A DNA stretch of 64,000 bases, from the NCBI GenBank assembly GCA_021785935.1, contig JAJYOG010000006.1, positions 17,200-81,199 on the forward strand, written 5' to 3'. Below the pieces are notes generated by a model that saw only the letters and a list, made by a program, of their open reading frames with translations, searched no databases and was not told the origin of the DNA. The stretch's first letter is position 1; each line of letters begins with the position of its first letter. Source of the DNA: Actinomycetes bacterium. Lineage in GTDB: Bacteria > Actinomycetota > Thermoleophilia > BMS3ABIN01. The position numbers and the translations under genes are program-made. Shown one piece after another: positions 24,161-34,141 of this stretch.

Positions 24161-24271
24161 ATGGAAAAGTGTAAAAGTAAACCATTTCTATTGATAATGT
24201 TGGCGCTGGCGGCGGCTGTGCTCATCATGGGCTGCAAGAAATGCAAAAACGGTTGCGGCATACAGGAATAG
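24161..24271 (+). CDS. 36-aa Cys-rich lipoprotein
   Basis: The frame opens MEKCKSKPFLLIMLALAAAV and continues LIMGC KKCKNGCGIQE. It has a basic start, a hydrophobic core and a lipobox-like LIMGC, so the mature lipopeptide would be only about 12 residues with three Cys. AAGGAG (24147-24152) gives an 8-nt spacing to ATG 24161. The gene is coupled to the GYD gene and ends one base before the next possible start. It is too small for family recognition; metal binding at the membrane surface is possible. Confidence 0.65.
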   Translation: MEKCKSKPFLLIMLALAAAVLIMGCKKCKNGCGIQE

Positions 24272-25759
24272 ATGAAAACGACGGTGCGCCGAAGGCTTTT
24301 TGCTGAGGCGCGCAAGTTTATCAAATCGCCGTTCTGGTACAATACCCGCGTGGCTTCACGCAAGAAAAAATTTGCCAGGTCCAGCTACGATGTAGTAATC
24401 GTGGGCGCGGGACCGGCCGGCATTTTTGCCGCGCTGGAGCTGACGCACAAAAATAGCTGGAGTGTGCTTCTCATCGAGAAGGGCCTGGAGATGCAGAAGC
24501 GCAAATGCCCGGCCCGCGGCGTCCAGCCGGTGGGCTGCGAGATCGGTTGCCATCCCTGTTCGATTACCTGTGGTTGGGGTGGCGCCGGCGCTTTCAGTGA
24601 TGGCAAATTGACCCTTTCTCCGCAGGTGGGCGGCTGGCTCACCGAGTACGTCGGCGAAGAGGGCCTCGCGGAGCTTATTTCCTACGTCGACGGGCTCTGG
24701 GTTCAATATGGCGCCCCGGAGAAGGTGCACGGCACCGACCATGACAAGGTCGAGGAGATCCGCCAGCGCGCCATGCAGATCGGACTGCGTCTGGTCAACG
24801 CGCCTATCCGGCATTTGGGGACAGACCGCTGTCCCAAAGTGCTACAGGCGATGCGCGACGAGCTGGGCGCTTCCGTCGATGTCGCCACCCGGACCACCGT
24901 CGCCAGGATACTGGTTGAAAAAGGTGAAGCCGCCGGCGTCGAGCTGGAGGACGGGCAGGTCATCAATGCAAGGGTGGTAATTGTCGCGCCCGGACGTGAG
25001 GGATCTTCCTGGATGTTCGACCAGGCGCACGAGCTGGGCCTGGGCATGGTCAACAATGCTGTCGATATCGGCCTGCGCGTCGAAGTGCCGGCAGTGGTCA
25101 TGGAGCCGCTCACCAGCGTGCTTTACGAATCCAAGCTTCTTTATTTCTCCAGGAGTTTTGAGGATGAAGTGCGGACTTTCTGCATGAATCCCGACGGATT
25201 TGTTTCCCGGGAAGCCTATGGCGATGTGATTACGGTGAACGGTCACAGTTACAGCGACCGCCAGTCCGGTAATACCAATTTTGCGCTGTTGGTCAGTACC
25301 AAGTTCACCGAGCCGTTCAAGGAGCCGATTACATACGGCAAGTCCATTGCCCGCCTGGCGAACCTGCTGGGCGAGGACATCATCATCCAGCGGCTGGGAG
25401 ACTTGCACATCGGTCAGCGTACCACCCCCGAGCGCCTGGCGCGCAGTCCGATTACTCCGACGCTGGCCAAATGTACGCCCGGCGACCTATCTTTCGTCCT
25501 TCCTTTCCGCCACCTGCGTGACATCCTCGACATGCTCGAAGCTCTGGATGAGCTGGTGCCGGGGGTGAATTCGCGTGAAACGCTGCTTTACGGGGTTGAA
25601 GTGAAGTTTTATTCGGCGCGCCTCGAGCTGACCCAAGAGCTGGAAACCAGGGTTAAGAACCTGTACGCTGTCGGCGATGGAGCGGGGGTTACGCGCGGCT
25701 TGGTGCAGGCATCGGCTTCGGGTGTCATCGCCGCGCGCTCGGCGGTGACGCGTCTGTAA
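24272..25759 (+). CDS. FAD-dependent dehydrogenase (COG2509 type)
   Basis: Up to 495 aa. The FAD-binding Rossmann motif VVIVGAGPAGIFAALELTHK is followed by the Cys-rich stretch KCPARGVQPVGCEIGCHPCS, typical of COG2509 oxidoreductases, and near the C-terminus by the second FAD signature LYAVGDGAGVTRGLVQASAS. The substrate is unknown. Two starts compete: ATG 24272, directly after the lipoprotein stop with a weak site, and GTG 24350. The latter lies 6 nt after an extended -10 (TGGTACAAT, 24336-24343), which would make the message leaderless and the N-terminus match the family better. An 18-bp tandem duplication repeats the last codons and stop (25741-25778). Confidence 0.85.
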   Translation: MKTTVRRRLFAEARKFIKSPFWYNTRVASRKKKFARSSYDVVIVGAGPAGIFAALELTHKNSWSVLLIEKGLEMQKRKCPARGVQPVGCEIGCHPCSITCGWGGAGAFSDGKLTLSPQVGGWLTEYVGEEGLAELISYVDGLWVQYGAPEKVHGTDHDKVEEIRQRAMQIGLRLVNAPIRHLGTDRCPKVLQAMRDELGASVDVATRTTVARILVEKGEAAGVELEDGQVINARVVIVAPGREGSSWMFDQAHELGLGMVNNAVDIGLRVEVPAVVMEPLTSVLYESKLLYFSRSFEDEVRTFCMNPDGFVSREAYGDVITVNGHSYSDRQSGNTNFALLVSTKFTEPFKEPITYGKSIARLANLLGEDIIIQRLGDLHIGQRTTPERLARSPITPTLAKCTPGDLSFVLPFRHLRDILDMLEALDELVPGVNSRETLLYGVEVKFYSARLELTQELETRVKNLYAVGDGAGVTRGLVQASASGVIAARSAVTRL

Positions 25760-25900
25760 GCGGCGGTGACGCGTCTGTAATATAATTCCCCGGACGGAAG
25801 GATGCGGCTCTTTCAGAGGCGTCGCGTTAAGGGAAGCAAAGTTTATCGATGAAGCCGTTCCGGATAATGACGCTGCGGCGCTTCCGCAAAACAAACTTAA

Positions 25901-27202
<1,302 letters not shown>

Positions 27203-27233
27203 GACGGCCGGCGGGCTGCCAGCGGAGGCGGGC

Positions 27234-28766
27234 ATGGCCGAAAATTCCGCGCCGGCGATCCCGGACGAATTGATAGGGAAAAAGGCCGCCTGGGTGGCGC
27301 TGGCGGTCATCTGCTTCGGCATCTTTCTGGCGGCTCTCGACCAGACAGCCGTATCGGCGCTGCTGCCTACAATCATCAAGGATTACGAGGGCGCCTTCTC
27401 TCCCACAGCCGTCGAACGCGCCGGCTGGATCGTCACCGCTTATCTTGTTGGATACACCGTGGTCATGCCGGTTATGGGGCGTCTGGCGGACCTGCTCGGC
27501 CACCGGCTTCTGTTTAACGTTTCCATCCTCATTTTTATCAGCGGCTCGGTAATGTGCGCCCTGGCGCCCAGCCTCAAGTGGCTGGCTGTATTCAGGGCGC
27601 TGCAGGCGGTGGGCGGCGGCGCCATAGTTCCGATTGCCATGGGAGTCGTCGGACTTGGCTTCAGCCGCAAGATGCAGGGGCTTGCCATTGGGATACTGGT
27701 GTCGGCGGGTGAAGCTGGCGGCGTCATCGGCCCCCTTTACGGCGCTCTGACTGCCGAACCGTTTGGTTGGCGCGGCATCTTCTGGATCAACATTCCCCTG
27801 GGCCTGGCTGTCATGGCCGTGGTTTGGCTGCTGGTGCCGCGATGGCCGCGGAGCCGGGTCTATATCGATTACCTGGGCGCGGTACTGCTGGCGATGTTCC
27901 TGACCCTGATAACCGCGGGGCTCTCCGGCCAGCGGACCCTGGGCTGGTGGGAGTTCACGGTGCCGATGATGGCTGCGGGAATAGTAGTGCTGGTGCTGTT
28001 TATCTGGACCGAACAACGGCAGGAGCATGCGACCCTGCGCCTGAGCATGTTCAGAAATGTTACCTTTTCCGCCGCCAACATCGCGAATCTGCTCGAGGGC
28101 GTGGCCATGATTACGGCGCTGGTGCAGGTGCCGATGTTCGCATACGTGACCAAATCGGCGTCGCCGATCGAAGGCGGACTGCTGGTGATCCGCATGACGG
28201 TGATGATCCCCATCGGCGCCGTTATCGGCGGACTGCTGGTGAACCGCATCAGCCACCGTTGGACGGCGGCATCGGGATTTGCGCTGGCCGCCCTGGGGAT
28301 GTTCCTCGTCAGCCGCTGGCCGGAGACTGTTTCCAGTTCGGTGCAGACCCGCGATCTGATGATCGCCGGCTTTGGTTTCGGGCTGAACAGCCCGGGGCTG
28401 GCCGCCGCGGTCGTGGGGTCGGTGTCACGGGCGCGGATAGCGCTGGGTTCGGCGGTTCATATTGTCGCCAAGACCACTGGGATGATGGTTGGCCTGGCCG
28501 CTTTGAGCGGCTGGGGCATCTATACTTTTGAGAGTACTCTCGATCTGGAGGCGCTGCCGCTCCTGCAGCGGCAGGAAAACTTCGCCGAACAGATGGCGCG
28601 CTTGCAGGCGGTGTTCGAGCAGCGCAGCATGGACGCGATCATGATCGTCCTCCACCGTTTCTTCATAGTCGCCGCGATCATGTGCGCGCTGGCGATCATC
28701 CCGTCACTGATGATCAGGGTGCGGGGCGATGGGGGAGAAGAGGAAGCGGACGATGCGGCCAGGTAA
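27234..28766 (+). CDS. MFS transporter, DHA2-type 14-helix drug/H+ antiporter
   Basis: A 510-aa protein with about 14 hydrophobic helices. The motif FLAALDQTAVSALLPTI, with the conserved Asp in helix 1, and GRLADLLGHR (motif A) mark the DHA2 family of the major facilitator superfamily. It has no fused extra domain. It starts 31 nt after purA with AGCGGAGG upstream. It probably exports lipophilic compounds; the substrate cannot be told. Confidence 0.88.
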   Translation: MAENSAPAIPDELIGKKAAWVALAVICFGIFLAALDQTAVSALLPTIIKDYEGAFSPTAVERAGWIVTAYLVGYTVVMPVMGRLADLLGHRLLFNVSILIFISGSVMCALAPSLKWLAVFRALQAVGGGAIVPIAMGVVGLGFSRKMQGLAIGILVSAGEAGGVIGPLYGALTAEPFGWRGIFWINIPLGLAVMAVVWLLVPRWPRSRVYIDYLGAVLLAMFLTLITAGLSGQRTLGWWEFTVPMMAAGIVVLVLFIWTEQRQEHATLRLSMFRNVTFSAANIANLLEGVAMITALVQVPMFAYVTKSASPIEGGLLVIRMTVMIPIGAVIGGLLVNRISHRWTAASGFALAALGMFLVSRWPETVSSSVQTRDLMIAGFGFGLNSPGLAAAVVGSVSRARIALGSAVHIVAKTTGMMVGLAALSGWGIYTFESTLDLEALPLLQRQENFAEQMARLQAVFEQRSMDAIMIVLHRFFIVAAIMCALAIIPSLMIRVRGDGGEEEADDAAR

Positions 28767-28827
28767 TGAGGATTGAATGATAAAAACTGAAGAAGAGAAT
28801 GAGACATTAAGGTAGAATTATAGGGCT

Positions 28828-29355
28828 ATGATGTTCTACGAAGAAATCCTGAGGGTATTGCAGAAACACAGGGTTCGCTATTTGATCCTTGGCGGAGCCG
28901 CGGTGAATCTTCACGGCGTACCTCGCATGACCGGGGATCTCGACTTGGCAGTAGATATGTCGGAAGACAATATCGATGCTCTGGTTGGGGCGCTGGAGGA
29001 AGCCGGCCTCAAACCGTCATTGCCGATTGATCCACGGGGCCTGACGGATGATTCGCTACGTCAGGAATGGCGTGATAAAAAGCATCTTGAAGCCCTGACT
29101 TTCCAGAGCATGGATGCAGGTGCTCCTTACCGTGAGGTTGACATCATTCTTGATTGTCCGCTGGCTTTTGACGTGATGTTCGAATCGCGCCTGGAATTAA
29201 GGGCCGATGATTTGACCATTAATGTTGTGTCTCTCCCCCATCTAATTGAAATCAAGGGAAAAATAGGCCGGGAGCAGGACCTGTCCGACGTGGAAGCTCT
29301 GGAGAAAATCGAAAAGGAAGTCGGCGGAGGCAATCAGGGAAGTGGTCTTGAATGA
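28828..29355 (+). CDS. Nucleotidyltransferase-like protein (DUF6036/AbiEii-like)
   Basis: A 175-aa protein with the nucleotidyltransferase pattern YLILGGAAVNLHGVPRMTGD followed by LDLAVDMSEDN (GGxA...R.T.DLDL) and a later VDIILDCP with an acidic residue. This is the fold of AbiEii/MNT-type toxins and related proteins. It overlaps the next 60-aa gene by ATGA, a tight two-gene unit like a toxin-antitoxin pair. TAGAAT lies 9 nt before the ATG and no Shine-Dalgarno is seen, so the message may be nearly leaderless. The function is not proven. Confidence 0.72.
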   Translation: MMFYEEILRVLQKHRVRYLILGGAAVNLHGVPRMTGDLDLAVDMSEDNIDALVGALEEAGLKPSLPIDPRGLTDDSLRQEWRDKKHLEALTFQSMDAGAPYREVDIILDCPLAFDVMFESRLELRADDLTINVVSLPHLIEIKGKIGREQDLSDVEALEKIEKEVGGGNQGSGLE

Positions 29356-29534
29356 GCAATGCACGCCGCAAAGGTTACGGCTACCACGTTTCCGAAGAGC
29401 AGCTTCGAAAATACCTGAGCCTGACGACCAAGGAAAAACTCGAGTGGCTTTACGAGGCAAACGAGTTTACCAACAAATTCGCTTCGGGGGGCGCCAAACG
29501 TTTGCATGGCATGTTCCGCCGGGGCGAGATCTAA
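29352..29534 (+). CDS. 60-aa partner of the nucleotidyltransferase-like gene
   Basis: The sequence YHVSEEQLRKYLSLTTKEKL, then EWLYEANEFTNKFASGG, is helical and basic at the end (KRLHGMFRRGEI). I have seen similar short proteins beside nucleotidyltransferase genes but know no function. It overlaps the upstream gene by 4 nt (ATGA) and ends 7 nt from the convergent ychF stop. It is the candidate antitoxin or accessory protein of the pair. Confidence 0.7.
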   Translation: MSNARRKGYGYHVSEEQLRKYLSLTTKEKLEWLYEANEFTNKFASGGAKRLHGMFRRGEI

Positions 29535-29541
29535 ATTTTTC

Positions 29542-30639
29542 CTAAACGTTGAATCTGAAGTTAACGATGTCGCCGTCCATGACCTCGTAATCCTTGCCCT
29601 CGAGGCGCAGCGTTCCCAGCTCCTTGGCTTTGGCCATCGTTCCGGCGCTGATGAAATCCTCATAACCGATCGTCTCGGCGCGGATGAAGCCGCGCTCAAT
29701 ATCGGAGTGGATCTTGCCGGCGGCCTTGAGGGCATGCGTTCCCCTGCGGATGGTCCAGGCCCGCACTTCGTCGGGGCCGACCGTCAGGAATGAAACCAGC
29801 CCCAGTAGTTCGTAGGCTTCGCTGATAACCCGGTTCATGGCCGGTTCGGGAATGCCCAGGTCCTCGAGGAAAATGGCGGCCTCATCCGGATCCAACTGCG
29901 AAATTTCGGCCTCGATCTCCGCGGAGAGGGAGAATACCAGGGCGTCCTTGCCGGCATAAAACTTCTTGAGGGCGTCGATCCGGGAAAAAGTTTTCTGGCT
30001 GCTGATATCGTCCTCGCTGACATTCAGCACCACCAGCTCCGGCTTCAGCGAGGCGAACATCAGGGAGCCGATCGCGGCGCGCTCTTCATCGGTCAGATCG
30101 AGGTTCCGCAGCGGTTTTTCTTCCTCCAGAAGCGCCAGGCACTTTTTCAGTACGTTTTGCTCTGTTTCGAGGCTCTCGCCGATGCCTTTTTTGATCGAGG
30201 TGGCGATGCGCTCGAGACGGGTCTCGGCCAGCTCCAGGTCGTGGAATACCAGCTCCAGCTCGAGTGCGGAGGCGTCACTGGCGGGGTCGACCTCACCGTC
30301 GGGATGAACGACGCTGGCGTCCTCGAATGCCCGCACCACATGGATGAGCGCGTCGCATTCCCAGATTTGGTTGAAAACCGCGGTTTTCTGCTTGCTGCCC
30401 GAGATACCCTTGCTGACGCCGGTTATGTCAACGCACTGGACATCGGCGTAGATGGTCTTTTTCGGTTTGAAGATGGCGGTGAGGCGATCGATGCGCTCGT
30501 CCGGCACGTGGACGACACCGACGTGATGCTCCGTGCCGATCGGGTTGGGATAGGGGGCAGCCTCCAGCGTCTGCCCGGTGAGCGCGTTGAATAAAGTGGT
30601 TTTGCCGGCATTCGGCAGACCGATGATTCCCAGTTTCAT
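29542..30639 (-). CDS. ychF: YchF/OLA1-family ATPase
   Basis: About 365 aa. It starts MKLGIIGLPNAGKTTLFNAL (G1) and has the switch motif DITGVSKG (DxxG), the adenine-preferring NVSE in place of NKxD, a helical hairpin, and a C-terminal TGS-like domain (FLTVGPDEVRAWTIRRGTHA). YchF binds the ribosome and hydrolyses ATP. The start at 30639 gives the family length; a longer frame upstream runs into the repeat hairpin at 30667-30759 and is rejected. It is transcribed alone, convergent with the nucleotidyltransferase pair. Confidence 0.95.
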   Translation of the reverse strand: MKLGIIGLPNAGKTTLFNALTGQTLEAAPYPNPIGTEHHVGVVHVPDERIDRLTAIFKPKKTIYADVQCVDITGVSKGISGSKQKTAVFNQIWECDALIHVVRAFEDASVVHPDGEVDPASDASALELELVFHDLELAETRLERIATSIKKGIGESLETEQNVLKKCLALLEEEKPLRNLDLTDEERAAIGSLMFASLKPELVVLNVSEDDISSQKTFSRIDALKKFYAGKDALVFSLSAEIEAEISQLDPDEAAIFLEDLGIPEPAMNRVISEAYELLGLVSFLTVGPDEVRAWTIRRGTHALKAAGKIHSDIERGFIRAETIGYEDFISAGTMAKAKELGTLRLEGKDYEVMDGDIVNFRFNV

Positions 30640-30666
30640 AGATCCAGCCTCTTCAGTCTCGCAATT

Positions 30667-30759
30667 CGGGGACACAATACTAAATTATTATGATGACGAT
30701 CATACCCGATGATCTGACGGGACGTAATCAGGACATAATAATTTAGTATTGTGTCCCCG
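30667..30759. repeat. Dispersed repeat, inverted pair forming a 24-bp hairpin
   Basis: The left arm CGGGGACACAATACTAAATT plus ATTA (30667-30690) is the exact reverse complement of the right arm at 30736-30759, with a 45-nt loop. It stands between ychF and purD. The whole gap 30640-30942 holds only this element, a second single arm and short AT-rich spacer, with no gene seen. Confidence 0.93.
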
Positions 30760-30893
30760 TTATTATTGAAAATGTATCTTAGCACGATCTCGCGATCGCT
30801 CCCTTGAGCGGTTAACTCCGGCAGGATAGAATGTCGCGGTAGGCATCAGGAGCCTGCAGCAACGAACATCCCGGAAAAACGAACATCCTGATA

Positions 30894-30917
30894 AAATAAT
30901 TTAGTATTGTGTCCCCG
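30894..30917. repeat. Dispersed repeat, single arm
   Basis: One right-type arm (ATAATTTAGTATTGTGTCCC then CG) 26 nt upstream of the purD start. Confidence 0.9.
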
Positions 30918-30942
30918 AAATGACCTGAAATGAGGGGTTTCA

Positions 30943-32220
30943 TTGAAAGTTCTGGTGATCGGATCAGGCGGCAGGGAGCATGCCATCGTTAAAAAGATGG
31001 CAGCCAGCACGCTCGTCGATGAAATCCATTGCGCTCCAGGCAACGCCGGCATCTCGCGTCAGGCAATCTGCCACAACATCCCGGACTCCGATATCCCTGG
31101 CATCCTCGGCCTCACCAAGCAGATCGACCCTGGCCTGGTGGTAATCGGCCCCGAGGCTCCGCTTTGCGAAGGCCTGGGCGATATCCTTCGCGGCGAGGGT
31201 TACAGGGTCTTTGGTCCCGGAAACGAGGCGGCCATGCTTGAGGGCAGCAAGGGCTTCGCCAAGGAAGTAATGATTGCCGCTGGCGTGCCTACGGCCGGAT
31301 ACGAACGCTTCATAGAATATGAGGTAGCGATGTCCCATCTCTCCGCCATAACCTTCCCCATTGTGGTCAAGGCAAACGGCCTGGCGGCGGGAAAGGGAGT
31401 CATCATTGCCGAGGCGATGACGGAAGCAGAGGACGCGCTTCGGTCATGTTTTGTGGACCGTTCCTTCGGCGATGCCGGTCTTGATGTTTTGGTAGAAGAA
31501 TGTTTGGTAGGCCACGAATGTTCGGTGCTGGCCCTCTGCGACGGCGAAACTATCCTGCCGCTGGAACCGGCCCAGGATTACAAACGCATCTACGACAGCG
31601 ACCGCGGTCCCAACACCGGCGGCATGGGTTGCTACAGCCCGGTGCCGCGGGTTCCTTCCCAACTTGTTGATGAGATTATCGAGACAGTACACCGGCCGAC
31701 AATTGCCGAGCTGGCCAGGCGCGGTATTGAATTTCGCGGAGTACTCTATGCCGGCCTGATGCTGACCGCCGACGGTCCCAAGGTGCTTGAGTTCAACTGC
31801 CGTTTTGGGGATCCCGAGACACAGGCGATCCTGCCGAGGCTTGAGAATGACTTGGTTGAATTGATGCTGGCCTGCGCCGACGGCAGCCTCGCCGATCACA
31901 AACTTCGCTGGAAAGAGGAGCGCTGCGTGACCGTGATCATAGCGTCCGCCGGCTATCCCTTGACGTCCAGCAAAGGAGATATCATCAACGGCCTTGGCAT
32001 CGATGGCTGCCTCCCCGGGGTCGACGTCTATCATGCAGGCACCGCGGAAGAGAATGGGCAATTCTTGACGAATGGAGGCCGGGTGCTGGCGATCAGCGCC
32101 TTGGATCATTCGTTCAGGGCTGCTCGCGCCAGGGCCTACGACGCGGTCGGCAAGGTACGGTTTGACGGTATGCAGTATAGACGTGACATTGCCCAGGAGC
32201 CCGCGCGAGGTGAAGCTTAG
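30943..32220 (+). CDS. purD: Phosphoribosylamine-glycine ligase
   Basis: A 425-aa ATP-grasp enzyme for step 2 of purine synthesis. The N-terminus reads KVLVIGSGGREHAIVKKMAA. Further motifs are GPEAPLCEGLGD, PIVVKANGLAAGKGVIIAEA and VLEFNCRFGDPETQAILPRL. It starts with TTG 30943, 7 nt after GAGG. It opens the main purine block and is followed 45 nt on by purE. A dispersed repeat arm lies just upstream, where promoter elements would be expected. Confidence 0.97.
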   Translation: MKVLVIGSGGREHAIVKKMAASTLVDEIHCAPGNAGISRQAICHNIPDSDIPGILGLTKQIDPGLVVIGPEAPLCEGLGDILRGEGYRVFGPGNEAAMLEGSKGFAKEVMIAAGVPTAGYERFIEYEVAMSHLSAITFPIVVKANGLAAGKGVIIAEAMTEAEDALRSCFVDRSFGDAGLDVLVEECLVGHECSVLALCDGETILPLEPAQDYKRIYDSDRGPNTGGMGCYSPVPRVPSQLVDEIIETVHRPTIAELARRGIEFRGVLYAGLMLTADGPKVLEFNCRFGDPETQAILPRLENDLVELMLACADGSLADHKLRWKEERCVTVIIASAGYPLTSSKGDIINGLGIDGCLPGVDVYHAGTAEENGQFLTNGGRVLAISALDHSFRAARARAYDAVGKVRFDGMQYRRDIAQEPARGEA

Positions 32221-32265
32221 TGCGTTCGTCAAATTATTTGTTAGCAGCAAGGAAGGAGGACTCGA

Positions 32266-32718
32266 ATGCCAGATACCGTTGAAGAGCTTGAGCCGATGCT
32301 GCAGGAGATGGACTTCGATCCGCCCCTGGTCGGAGTGGTCATGGGCAGCGAGTCCGACCGCGAGGTGATGCAGCCCGCCATCGATCAGCTGACCAGCGAC
32401 GGCATCTCTTATGAAGTCAATGTCATCAGCGCCCACCGCGATTCCAAAAAGCTGTCGGAGTATGCGGAAGGAGCGGCAGGCCGGGGCCTCAAGGTTATCA
32501 TCGCCGGCGCCGGCAAGGCCGCGGCGCTTCCGGGAGTTATCGCTTCACTCACTCACCTTCCGGTCATTGGCGTTCCCATCCAGACCAAGGACCTGGGAGG
32601 GCTGGATTCACTGCTCTCGATCGTCCAGATGCCACCCGGCGTGCCCGTGGCGTGCATGGCGATCAACGGCTCGAAGAACGCGGCGATTCTGGCGGCGAAA
32701 ATCCTCGCTATTATCTGA
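32266..32718 (+). CDS. purE: N5-carboxyaminoimidazole ribonucleotide mutase-type PurE
   Basis: A 150-aa protein with [23 protein letters not shown] and [11 protein letters not shown], as in class I PurE. The usual SAHRTP and GGAAHLPG motifs read SAHRDS and GKAAALPG, so the catalytic His of SAHR stays while the second His is Ala. No purK gene is present in the window. The N-terminal 20 residues are a short extension. AAGGAGG precedes ATG 32266. Confidence 0.93.
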   Translation: MPDTVEELEPMLQEMDFDPPLVGVVMGSESDREVMQPAIDQLTSDGISYEVNVISAHRDSKKLSEYAEGAAGRGLKVIIAGAGKAAALPGVIASLTHLPVIGVPIQTKDLGGLDSLLSIVQMPPGVPVACMAINGSKNAAILAAKILAII

Positions 32719-32807
32719 CCGGAGCGGGTTACGAAATCGCGGAGCTAATTTCCGGCCGCTGACACAGAGTATGATCCGCGTTACTTCGCGTTACTTCAGG
32801 GGATGAA

Positions 32808-33371
32808 ATGATAGATGACATACTATTCCACGAAGTGCAGCATTCCCGCCAGTGGTGGATATGGCTGATTATCGTTCTCGTCACCGCCGGTTCGTGGTAT
32901 TCGTTTATCGGGCAGGTTGTGATCGGTACGAGCATTACAGGCAATGCCGCCTCCAATTTTTTCATCATTGTGATCTGGTTGCTGGCTGGCATTATCCTTC
33001 CCGGGTTGTTCTTCTTCCTCAAACTTGATGTAACGGTGAGGCGTGATAGCATCAATATTCGCTATTTTCCTATCCTGAAACGTAGGTACGCCGCCAGGGA
33101 CATCAAGCAATCATTTGCGCGCGAATACCGGCCCCTCGTTGAGTACGGGGGTTGGGGCATTCGGTGGTCGCCGGTGAGCGGCTGGGCATATAACACAGGC
33201 GGCAATCTTGGAGTCCAGCTCTTGCTGGCGGACGGCAGGAAATTATTAATCGGCTCGCAAAAACCGGCTGAGTTGGCAGCAGCCATCGAAACGATGGTGG
33301 GAGCATCGGGCAAGTCGGAAAGGAAAGGCAAAAAGGGGAAGTCGAAGCTGGGCCGCGGACATGTTGCTTGA
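32808..33371 (+). CDS. Membrane protein with PH-like cytoplasmic domain (DUF6141-like)
   Basis: A 187-aa protein. Two helices (about residues 17-40 and 52-72) are followed by a soluble domain with LDVTVRRDSINIRYFPILKR and YGGWGIRWSPVSGWAYNTGG, the pattern of bacterial PH-like membrane proteins such as DUF6141. A basic Lys/Gly tail ends it. Its 3' end overlaps the alkD-like gene by 11 nt. Its role is unknown and it is unrelated to the purine genes around it. Confidence 0.7.
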   Translation: MIDDILFHEVQHSRQWWIWLIIVLVTAGSWYSFIGQVVIGTSITGNAASNFFIIVIWLLAGIILPGLFFFLKLDVTVRRDSINIRYFPILKRRYAARDIKQSFAREYRPLVEYGGWGIRWSPVSGWAYNTGGNLGVQLLLADGRKLLIGSQKPAELAAAIETMVGASGKSERKGKKGKSKLGRGHVA

Positions 33372-34044
33372 AGAGGTTATGACAAGCCTGAAGAAGCTGG
33401 CCAATCCCAAGTCAGTCGAGGGGATGGCCCGTTATGGCATCAACCCTGAGGGCACCCTTGGGGTCTCATTACCCAACCTGAGGAAAATAGCCAAGGAGAT
33501 TGGGAAGGACCACGAGTTGGCCGCGGAGCTTTGGGCGACAGGAATCCACGAAGCCCGCATCCTCGCAGCTTTGGTGGATGAGCCCGGCCAGGTAACAGTG
33601 GAGCAGATGGATGTATGGGCCACCGGCTTCGATTCCTGGGATGTCTGCGATCAGTGCTGCTGTAATCTTTTCGAAAAGACAGAATACGCCTGGGAGCAAC
33701 TTGTCGCCTGGAGTTCGCGCGAGGAGGAGTTCGTCAAACGGGCAGCTTTTGCCCTTATGGCATGCCTCGCCTGGCATGACAAATCTGCGACTGACACCCA
33801 GATGAAGAAGCTCCTGCCGGTCATCAAGCGTGAGTCCTGGGATGAGAGGAATTTTGTAAAGAAGGCGGTTAACTGGGCGCTTAGAAATATTGGCAAGCGG
33901 AATGAAAATCTCAACCGGGCGGCAATCAAGGCCGCCCGGGAAATAGAAAAGCAAGATTCAAAGGCGGCCCGCTGGATCGCACGGGACGCCCTGCGGGAAC
34001 TAACCTCGGACGCAGTTCAAAAACGCTTCAAAGCGGGAATCTAA
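33361..34044 (+). CDS. AlkD-like DNA alkylation repair protein
   Basis: A 227-aa HEAT-repeat protein of the AlkD family (PF08713). Motifs are RYGINPEGTLGVSLPNLRKI, HEARILAALVDEPGQVTVEQ, FDSWDVCDQCCCNLF and WDERNFVKKAVNWALRNIGK. The Trp/Asp/Arg residues that cradle the lesion are in place. Such enzymes remove bulky or charged alkylated bases without flipping them. It overlaps the upstream membrane-protein gene, and its TAA stop abuts a dispersed repeat. Confidence 0.9.
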   Translation: MLLEEVMTSLKKLANPKSVEGMARYGINPEGTLGVSLPNLRKIAKEIGKDHELAAELWATGIHEARILAALVDEPGQVTVEQMDVWATGFDSWDVCDQCCCNLFEKTEYAWEQLVAWSSREEEFVKRAAFALMACLAWHDKSATDTQMKKLLPVIKRESWDERNFVKKAVNWALRNIGKRNENLNRAAIKAAREIEKQDSKAARWIARDALRELTSDAVQKRFKAGI

Positions 34045-34128
34045 ATTTCGGGGACACAATACTAAATTATTTTATGTATGACTGTTGAAAATTGAAGGGA
34101 TCTGAATTTAGTATTGTGTCCCCGAAAT
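34045..34128. repeat. Dispersed repeat, inverted pair
   Basis: The left arm ATTTCGGGGACACAATACTA (34045 onward) and the right arm ending GTCCCCGAAAT (34105-34128) flank a loop of about 35 nt. It fills the gap between the alkD-like gene and msrB and touches the stop of one and the ribosome site of the other. Confidence 0.92.
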
Positions 34129-34141
34129 GAAGGAGATCCGC

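Noticed and set aside
25741..25778. Duplicated 18-bp end of the FAD dehydrogenase gene as a possible regulatory repeat
   Set aside because: It duplicates the last codons and stop exactly, which fits replication slippage without a role.
30640..30675. Upstream extension of ychF
   Set aside because: The added residues run into the repeat hairpin and exceed the family length.
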